Origin: REEB506 sp040381035
GTDB taxonomy: Bacteria > Pseudomonadota > Alphaproteobacteria > Caulobacterales > Aquidulcibacteraceae
Assembly (NCBI GenBank): GCA_040381035.1
Contig: JBEIHY010000009.1
Coordinates: 1-64,000, forward strand
Reading direction: 5' to 3'
DNA: 64,000 bases
Shown: piece after piece, positions 61,142 through 64,000 of the stretch
How positions within the stretch are numbered: the stretch's first letter is position 1
Layout: every line of letters begins with the position of its first letter
The notes under the pieces: generated by a model
Seen by the model: the letters and a program-made list of their open reading frames with translations, nothing else
What the model was told of the DNA's origin: nothing
Database searches by the model: none
Position numbers and translations under genes: made by a program

Positions 61142-61702
61142 TCACGCGATCTGCGCCATATCGGCGCCTTCGCACAGCGGATCTTCCAAAAGACGGGGCT
61201 GAAGTGCAGCGGCCATGGCGGCAAAACTGTCGCCGTAAAAATACAGCTTCGTACCTTGCACGCCCTGCCAGTAGCTGAAGAAGGCGCAAGCCCGGCCAAG
61301 TGCGGCGCGCAATGCGTCGATCGTGTCATTGATGTCGAGACCGCACTCAATGCCTGCATCCAGGCACGCGCCGTCAATCCTCAGCGCCAACCCCTCCAGG
61401 GCGCCGAAAGGGCGCGCCGCTGTATCGGGACCAAATCGCGCCTGCGAGCCCTTTGGCGCGCCGAGATCGGTCAAGAGGGCGAGGATCCGGTCATGGATAT
61501 CGGGTGCGGAATTGGTCAGGGTCAATGTGATATCGCATGATGCGATGGCGCCGTCTTCCGCCAAGGCGGTTCCGCCGCCGGCCACTTCGCCCAAGCCGTA
61601 TGCCTGCAGAAAATCAGCCAATGGATCCTCGAACCGCACACCGCGGTCCATTGGCTGCAGCCGAGCATTGAGCGTGATCGTTGCCAGAATGGGCGCAGGC
61701 AT
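61142..61702 (-). CDS. Hypothetical protein
   Basis: A 186-residue predicted cytoplasmic protein I do not recognise. It starts MPAPILATITLNARLQPMDR behind a GGGGG ribosome site, supporting ATG 61702 over the upstream ATG. Typical pieces are EDPLADFLQAYGLGEVAGGG, CDITLTLTN and LLTDLGAPKGSQARFG. It has no signal peptide or membrane helix, and the mix of strands and helices suggests a compact globular protein. Neighbours (M48 protease, a broken gene and bpt) give no functional clue. Confidence 0.7.
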   Translation of the reverse strand: MPAPILATITLNARLQPMDRGVRFEDPLADFLQAYGLGEVAGGGTALAEDGAIASCDITLTLTNSAPDIHDRILALLTDLGAPKGSQARFGPDTAARPFGALEGLALRIDGACLDAGIECGLDINDTIDALRAALGRACAFFSYWQGVQGTKLYFYGDSFAAMAAALQPRLLEDPLCEGADMAQIA

Positions 61703-61732
61703 GAGGTCCCCCAACACCGTGCGATGCTAAAC

Positions 61733-62250
61733 GCGATCGGTAGGCGCTTCGAGCCACGTTCTGGTGAGCCGCTGTGAGGTCGCGCCGCCAGCGCCAGCGG
61801 CCGCGCAAGGGCAGAGCCCAAGGCGGTTGTGGGTGCAGGATTTGGTGGGGACCAGGGCGGCGCGCGCGCCGTCCCCGCCATCGCAAGCGCGAGAAGGAAG
61901 CGCGATGCTGAGTGTTCGCACGCGGACGATCCCGCGCAAACCTCGTCAGGAACGCCGGATCGCCGCGTTGCGCAATCGCCTTGCCGTCTTCAGTCCGCGA
62001 CACGCGGATCGTTGCGGCCAGCGCAGCTTCGGCGCGCTGCATACGGCGCACAAACCGCGCCGGCGGTTTTTTCGTCGATCGCCCACAGCGCCAACCAGCG
62101 CTGCACCAGCGCGAGGAGGATGTTGACCCGACAGAAGCGGGGATGGACGTCGATCATGGCCGCAAAGGTGGCGCGGGAAGCAAGCCGGTCGGATCGATTG
62201 CGCGGCAGCTGACCGCTTGGCCCTGCGCGGCTTGGGTTTGCATCACTCAA
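61733..62250 (-). pseudogene. Possible frameshifted gene, unrecognised
   Basis: Leftwards from TTG 62250 a frame reads SDRLASRATFAAMIDVHPRF and VQRWLALWAIDEK, then continues sensibly only after skipping one base in the T6 run at 62067-62072: PPARFVRRMQRAEAALAATI, TEDGKAIAQRGDPAFLTRF. Beyond about 61925 the reading becomes Arg/Pro-rich and unconvincing. Codon composition supports a formerly real gene in the middle. The product is not recognised. Otherwise 61703-62321 shows nothing. Confidence 0.35.
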
Positions 62251-62321
62251 TGGCGCGCATTGCCGGCGGCTTTATCCAATACGGCCGCGCCTTGATTGCT
62301 GGCTTGCGCAGGCGCGGGCCT

Positions 62322-63056
62322 TCACCCATAGGGCCGCCACGCTCCGCCGCGCAGAATTTCGAGCGGTTGGAACTCGGCCTTGTAGGCCATCTTGTCGCTG
62401 CCGCGGACCCAATAGCCAAGATAGACGTGATCGAGCCCGGCCATCTGCGCCTGCACGATGTGATCCAGAATGATAAAGCTGCCGAGGCTGCGAGCTTCTT
62501 CGCTGGCGTCAAAAAAGCTGTAGACGAGCGATAGACCGTCGCGCAGCAGATCAACCAGCGCCGCGGCCATCAACTCGCCCTGCTTGGGGCCCGGCCCGGT
62601 ATAGCGATATTCCACGATGTGCGTGCGCACGCCGGTTTCCTCGACCATCGCGGCGTAGTCGAGCATCGTCATTTCGGCCATGCCGCCATCGCGGTGGCGG
62701 CCTTTGAGATAGCGGTGCAAGAGCCAGAACTGGTCTTCGGTGGCCTCCGCCGGACGGCGCAAGCGCTGGATATCGGCGTTGCGCTTCAGCACCCGGCGCC
62801 ACCGGCGGGAGAAGTCGAACTGTTTGACCGGCACGCGCGCCGACACGCAGGCGTCGCAACCGTCGCACGCCGGGCGGTAGGCGATGTTCTGCGAGCGGCG
62901 AAAGCCGGCATGGGTCAGCGCGTCGTTCAAGGCAAGCGCCTCTGGCCCGTCGAGGCTGGTAAACACTTTGCGCTCGCGCCGATTGGGCAAATAGGGGCAT
63001 GCCGCCGGGGCGGTCAGATAGAAGCGCAGTTGCTTGTTGGAGAACTGCCGCGTCAC
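62322..63056 (-). CDS. bpt: Aspartate/glutamate leucyltransferase (arginyltransferase family) Bpt
   Basis: A 244-residue N-end-rule enzyme that adds Leu to N-terminal Asp or Glu, marking proteins for ClpAP. The Cys-rich N-terminal block reads RPACDGCDACVSARVPV. Other blocks are FSRRWRRVLKRN and YWVRGSDKMAYKAEFQP. It is most like the bacterial Bpt branch. The start is probably GTG 63056 (VTRQFSNKQLRFYLTAPAAC); an in-frame ATG at 63116 would add 20 residues. Confidence 0.92.
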   Translation of the reverse strand: MTRQFSNKQLRFYLTAPAACPYLPNRRERKVFTSLDGPEALALNDALTHAGFRRSQNIAYRPACDGCDACVSARVPVKQFDFSRRWRRVLKRNADIQRLRRPAEATEDQFWLLHRYLKGRHRDGGMAEMTMLDYAAMVEETGVRTHIVEYRYTGPGPKQGELMAAALVDLLRDGLSLVYSFFDASEEARSLGSFIILDHIVQAQMAGLDHVYLGYWVRGSDKMAYKAEFQPLEILRGGAWRPYG

Positions 63057-63166
63057 GCCGTACCACTCCCGCCCGCGGCCCAATCTTGGATTCTCGCAAG
63101 GGGTCCACGACACCAATGCCTGCGCCGTTCGTCAAGTCAGCGAAACCAGGGGCTGTGCTGGCGGGG

Positions 63167-64000
63167 TTATAAGCTGTGATCTGGGGGAAGAACCGGCGCC
63201 TCGCGCAGCAGCGTGATCGAGATGCGGCGATTGCCCGGCATGGTCGGGTCGTCGGGAAAAAGCGGCTCTGAATCGGCCTTGCCGGACACCTGATAGATGC
63301 GATCGGCTGGCACGCCTCGGGCCTGGAGCACCCGGCGTGCAGCATTGGCGCGGTCGGCTGACAGCTCCCAATTGGTGTAGCCGGCGCGGACTTTCGGCGG
63401 GTCCATATCGGTATGGCCGCTGATCGTGACGCGGTTGGGCAGAATATTGATCGTGTTGGCGACGAGGTTCAGCAGGCGCTCAGCGCGGGCATTCGGCCTG
63501 GTTTGGCCGGGGTCGAACATCGAGCGGCCTTCCTGGTCAACCAGCTGGATGCGCAGACCCTCCGGGGTCTTTTCGATAATGACCTGTTTGGACAGCTCGG
63601 CGAGGTCAGGCTGGTCTTCGATCGCCTGGCGGATGGACATTTCGGCGCGGCTGAATTCGCTATCTTCGCGCATGGCTTTGGCTTGGGCAACTGCAGCTGC
63701 GCTCGGTTCGGAAACGGAATCCTTGCCGTCTTCCGGGCTGTCTGTCATCGGCTTGTCGGCTTGGATCGACTGGGCGCTGGCCGTTATCGGCGCGCCAAAG
63801 CCGTTTTGCACGCCTTCTTCAGCAAGCGCCGTGCCGGCCAAAATGCCGCCCGCGCCGCTGGTCGATTGCGACACCGCCGCCGGGGCGAAAAAGTCGGCAA
63901 TGCCGCGTTTCTGTTCCGGCGAGGTCGTGTTGATCAGCCACATCAGGAGGAAGAACGCCATCATGGCGGTCACGAAGTCGGCATACGCGACTTTCCAGGC
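63167..64000 (-). CDS. motB: Flagellar motor protein MotB, truncated by the window edge
   Basis: The last 277 residues of a flagellar stator protein. The visible start is inside the gene: AWKVAYADFVTAMMAFFLLM contains the conserved proton-binding Asp (E. coli Asp32) at the start of the single membrane helix. A Ser/Asp-rich linker follows, then the OmpA-like peptidoglycan-binding domain with SGHTDMDPPKVR and LSADRANAARRVL. The real N-terminus lies beyond base 64000. About 110 gene-free bases separate it from bpt. Confidence 0.95.
   Translation of the reverse strand, partial: AWKVAYADFVTAMMAFFLLMWLINTTSPEQKRGIADFFAPAAVSQSTSGAGGILAGTALAEEGVQNGFGAPITASAQSIQADKPMTDSPEDGKDSVSEPSAAAVAQAKAMREDSEFSRAEMSIRQAIEDQPDLAELSKQVIIEKTPEGLRIQLVDQEGRSMFDPGQTRPNARAERLLNLVANTINILPNRVTISGHTDMDPPKVRAGYTNWELSADRANAARRVLQARGVPADRIYQVSGKADSEPLFPDDPTMPGNRRISITLLREAPVLPPDHSL

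Noticed and set aside
1..64000. tRNA or rRNA genes, prophage or insertion sequence
   Set aside because: No T-loop-like tRNA signatures, rRNA stretches, transposase, integrase or phage structural genes were seen on either strand.

Overview
The window is an almost entirely protein-coding stretch of a GC-rich (low-to-mid 60s %, estimated by eye) alphaproteobacterial chromosome. The best match from gene content and order is Caulobacterales or a Hyphomonadaceae-like lineage. Supporting signs are the folate-type tRNA methyltransferase TrmFO, an alphaproteobacterial LexA box (GTTC-N7-GTTC) upstream of ssb, the order dapA-smpB-UDG-NYN-rpoZ-rsh, the order pyrE-pdxJ-acpS-lepB-rnc-era-recO-parC, ATP12 and NDUFAF6-type respiratory assembly factors, and a flagellar motB at the right edge. 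I saw no tRNA, rRNA, CRISPR array, prophage or insertion sequence.

Layout. 0.4-8.8 kb: a SRPBCC protein, a Deg-type periplasmic protease lipoprotein, rarA, two RluA-type pseudouridine synthases flanking crcB, a HAD phosphatase, ATP12 and a propionyl-CoA carboxylase beta subunit. 8.9-9.9 kb: a decayed SnoaL/NTF2-like gene beside an intact paralogue, the clearest gene decay in the window. 9.9-17.3 kb: surE-nlpD, a DUF815 ATPase on the other strand, yajC-secD-secF, a 4 x 17 bp tandem repeat, a PuuD-like membrane protein and an NDUFAF6-like protein. 17.2-25.6 kb: EEP nuclease-like protein, trmFO, a secreted TonB-C protein, ssb with its SOS box, an unrecognised Asp/Pro-rich protein, and uvrA with a strong terminator hairpin. 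25.8-36.8 kb: DedA-like protein, secreted amidohydrolase, membrane protein, then gyrA-coaD-cyclophilin-cyclophilin-queA-small protein-tgt. 36.9-47.4 kb: hrpB, an O-antigen-ligase-like protein, a threonine-dehydratase-like enzyme, slt, dapA-smpB-AspH-like hydroxylase, and a UdgB/NYN pair. 47.8-61 kb: rpoZ-rsh, a response regulator, the pyrE-to-recO cluster, a frameshifted DUF817 gene, parC, lemA and an M48 protease. 61-64 kb: a palindromic repeat, a hypothetical gene, a probably broken gene, bpt and the truncated motB.

The genes mostly serve housekeeping: translation and tRNA modification (trmFO, queA, tgt, smpB, rnc, era, rluC), DNA repair and topology (rarA, ssb, uvrA, gyrA, parC, recO, UDG, hrpB), envelope biogenesis and protein export (secDF-yajC, lepB, nlpD, slt, Deg protease), and stringent response (rsh, rpoZ). 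Many neighbours overlap by 4 to 11 bases, and several convergent pairs share their stop-codon bases.

I do not see a clear new multi-gene system. The most unusual signals are a Tgt lacking two of its three usual zinc cysteines, two small or unrecognised genes inside core operons (118 aa between queA and tgt; 299 aa between ssb and uvrA), an apparent one-base insertion in a T-run in DUF817 and possibly in a decayed gene near 62 kb, the SnoaL-like pseudogene, and two short repeat structures.
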